Of a stretch of DNA of 64,000 nucleotides, positions 62,853 through 64,000 are shown in pieces. Below the pieces are notes generated by a model that was given only the letters and a program-made list of their open reading frames with translations, did no database searches and was not told the origin of the DNA. Made by a program: the position numbers and the translations under genes. The DNA comes from Pseudomonadota bacterium (GTDB lineage: Bacteria > Pseudomonadota > Gammaproteobacteria > Steroidobacterales > Steroidobacteraceae). Position 1 is the stretch's first letter. The number at the start of each line of letters is the position of its first letter. Location: positions 1-64,000 of the forward strand of contig JANYAE010000066.1 of the NCBI GenBank assembly GCA_025355105.1, in the 5' to 3' direction.

Positions 62853-63791
62853 ATGAGCCTGGTCGCCGACGACCTCCACAAGCGCTTCGGCACGATCGAC
62901 GCCGTGGCCGGGGTCTCGATCGAGGCGGCGCCGGGCGCGATCCTCGGGCTGCTCGGCCCGAACGGCGCCGGCAAGTCGACCACCATCGGCATGCTCGCCG
63001 GCCTCATCCGGCCGGACCGCGGCAGCGTGCGCATCGGCGGCCAGCCGCTCGGTCGCGACGCCGACCCGATCAAGCGGCAACTCGGGCTCGTGCCGCAGGA
63101 GCTCGCGCTGCTCGAGGAGCTGCCGGCGCGGATCAACCTCGAGGTCTTCGGCGCGCTCTACGGCCTCGCCGGGCGGCTGCTCGACGAGCGCGTCGCGGCG
63201 GCGCTCGAGTTGACCGGCCTCGCCGACCGCGCCGCGGATCCGCCGCGCGAGTTCAGCGGCGGCATGAAGCGCCGGCTCAACCTCGCCTGCGCCCTGCTGC
63301 ACCGTCCGGCGGTGCTGCTGCTCGACGAGCCGACCGTCGGCGTCGATCCGCAGAGCCGCAACGCGATCTTCGACATGCTCGAGAACCTGCGCGCCGCCGG
63401 CCACACGCTCGTCTACACGACGCACTACATGGAGGAGGTCGAGCGGCTGTGCGACCGCGTCGTCATCATCGACCACGGCAAGGTGCTCGCCGCCGACACG
63501 ATCGCGCGGCTGGTCGCAAGCGCGGCGCCCGCGAGCCGTCTCAGGCTCGAGTACGACCCGCCGCCGGACGACGCGGCCTGCGCCGCGGTCGCGGCGCTGC
63601 CCGGCGTGCGTGCGGTCGGGCTCGCCGGCAGCACGCTGACGGTGACGACCGCCGAGCTCGGTGCGGTCGCGCCACGAGTGCTCGAGTGCCTGGCCGCGCG
63701 CGGCCTGTCGTGCCGCCACCTCGCGACCCAGAACGCGAATCTCGAGGACGTGTTCCTCGCCCTGACCGGCCGGAGCCTGCGCGACGCATGA
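62853..63791 (+). CDS. ABC transporter ATP-binding protein (ABC-2 exporter)
   Basis: A 312-residue ATPase of the DrrA/NodI-like type: Walker A GPNGAGKSTT, signature FSGGMKRRLNLACALL, Walker B VLLLDEPTVGVDPQS and H-loop THYMEE. About 90 C-terminal residues follow the ATPase core. AAGGAG lies about 10 bases before ATG 62853. Its stop overlaps the start of the permease gene (ATGA). The pair exports an unknown substrate, for example a lipid, polysaccharide or drug. Confidence 0.92.
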   Translation: MSLVADDLHKRFGTIDAVAGVSIEAAPGAILGLLGPNGAGKSTTIGMLAGLIRPDRGSVRIGGQPLGRDADPIKRQLGLVPQELALLEELPARINLEVFGALYGLAGRLLDERVAAALELTGLADRAADPPREFSGGMKRRLNLACALLHRPAVLLLDEPTVGVDPQSRNAIFDMLENLRAAGHTLVYTTHYMEEVERLCDRVVIIDHGKVLAADTIARLVASAAPASRLRLEYDPPPDDAACAAVAALPGVRAVGLAGSTLTVTTAELGAVAPRVLECLAARGLSCRHLATQNANLEDVFLALTGRSLRDA

Positions 63792-64000
63792 ACACCGGCT
63801 GGATCGCGTTCCGTGCCCTGATCCGCAAGGACGTGCTGGCCTTCGTGCGCGACCGGCGCGCGCTGATCGTCAGCGTGCTGACGCCGATCCTGATCGCCGC
63901 CTTCTTCGGCTACCTGTTCGGCGGCGACCGCGAAGACGCGGCGCGCGGCAAGATGCCGGTCGCGGTCGTCGACCAGGACGACAGCGAGGTGTCGCGGCAG
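63788..64000 (+). CDS. ABC-2 type transporter permease, N-terminal part (runs off window)
   Basis: The first 71 codons of a permease, cut by the window end. WIAFRALIRKDVLAFVRDRR is the amphipathic N-terminal helix, followed by a TM helix (ALIVSVLTPILIAAFFGYLFG) and the start of a periplasmic domain (MPVAVVDQDDSE), as in YhhJ/ABC-2 permeases. It is coupled to the ATPase through an ATGA overlap. Confidence 0.88.
   Translation, partial: MNTGWIAFRALIRKDVLAFVRDRRALIVSVLTPILIAAFFGYLFGGDREDAARGKMPVAVVDQDDSEVSRQ

Overview
The window is about 70% GC and almost completely coding. It carries a housekeeping and catabolic gene set typical of Pseudomonadota: proteobacterial-type GshA, class I PHA synthase, PII protein, NikR, homogentisate pathway, ilv genes, copper nitrite reductase with an NO-type Crp/Fnr regulator, and several ABC exporters. 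A gammaproteobacterium (Xanthomonadales/Nevskiales-like) or a high-GC betaproteobacterium would fit. That placement is inference from gene content, because there is no rRNA or other phylogenetic marker here. I saw no tRNA, rRNA, CRISPR array, insertion sequence or prophage. No gene-free stretch exceeds 300 bases.

Layout. 1-864: 3' part of an FAD-linked oxidase with visibly lower GC than the rest. 928-5402 (minus): an NAD-dependent semialdehyde dehydrogenase broken by an in-frame TGA, a dienelactone hydrolase, a fumarylacetoacetase-type hydrolase and homogentisate dioxygenase, read from a promoter overlapped by a MarR-like operator. 5567-10174: beta-oxidation genes (trifunctional-type FadB/J and two convergent thiolases separated by a perfect palindrome). 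10280-17952: MATE exporter, DUF885 peptidase, OmpR-type two-component pair, lipoprotein RidA homologue and gshA. 18188-26985: a four-gene MacAB-like exporter with a candidate sigma-54 promoter, then its sigma-54 response regulator, then nikR and a nickel permease, then a histidine kinase; the nickel pair looks inserted between regulator and kinase. 27089-30702: small ORF, diguanylate cyclase, orphan molybdenum hydroxylase. 30879-39001: pyruvate carboxylase, M20 hydrolase, PhaC and a flavoprotein reductase. 39225-43821: PII, a thioredoxin-like ferredoxin, quinone reductase, a BamA/TamA-like barrel, a nitrobindin-like protein and a thioesterase. 43808-48897: GST, divergent ilvN and ilvB, chromate transporter, DsbA-like lipoprotein. 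49006-53700: glyoxalase I, Dnr-like regulator, NirK-cytochrome c fusion, NirV, SCO and cytochrome c. 53748-56790 (minus): a second MacAB/Lol-like exporter. 56861-64000: S1/P1 nuclease, SDR, aquaporin, M23 peptidase, MsrB, S9 peptidase and the start of an ABC-2 exporter.

Regulation is the most informative part. The 9-mer TGCAGTGCA was seen only three times in the window, each time in the promoter region of pyc, phaC or ilvB/ilvN. At phaC it extends to a form like the PhaR recognition motif. This suggests one regulator ties carbon storage to pyruvate use. Other readable sites are a NikR operator at the nickel permease, a Dnr/FNR box at nirK, candidate sigma-54 promoters before the exporter operon and before the PII gene, and a MarR-like operator inside the hmgA promoter.
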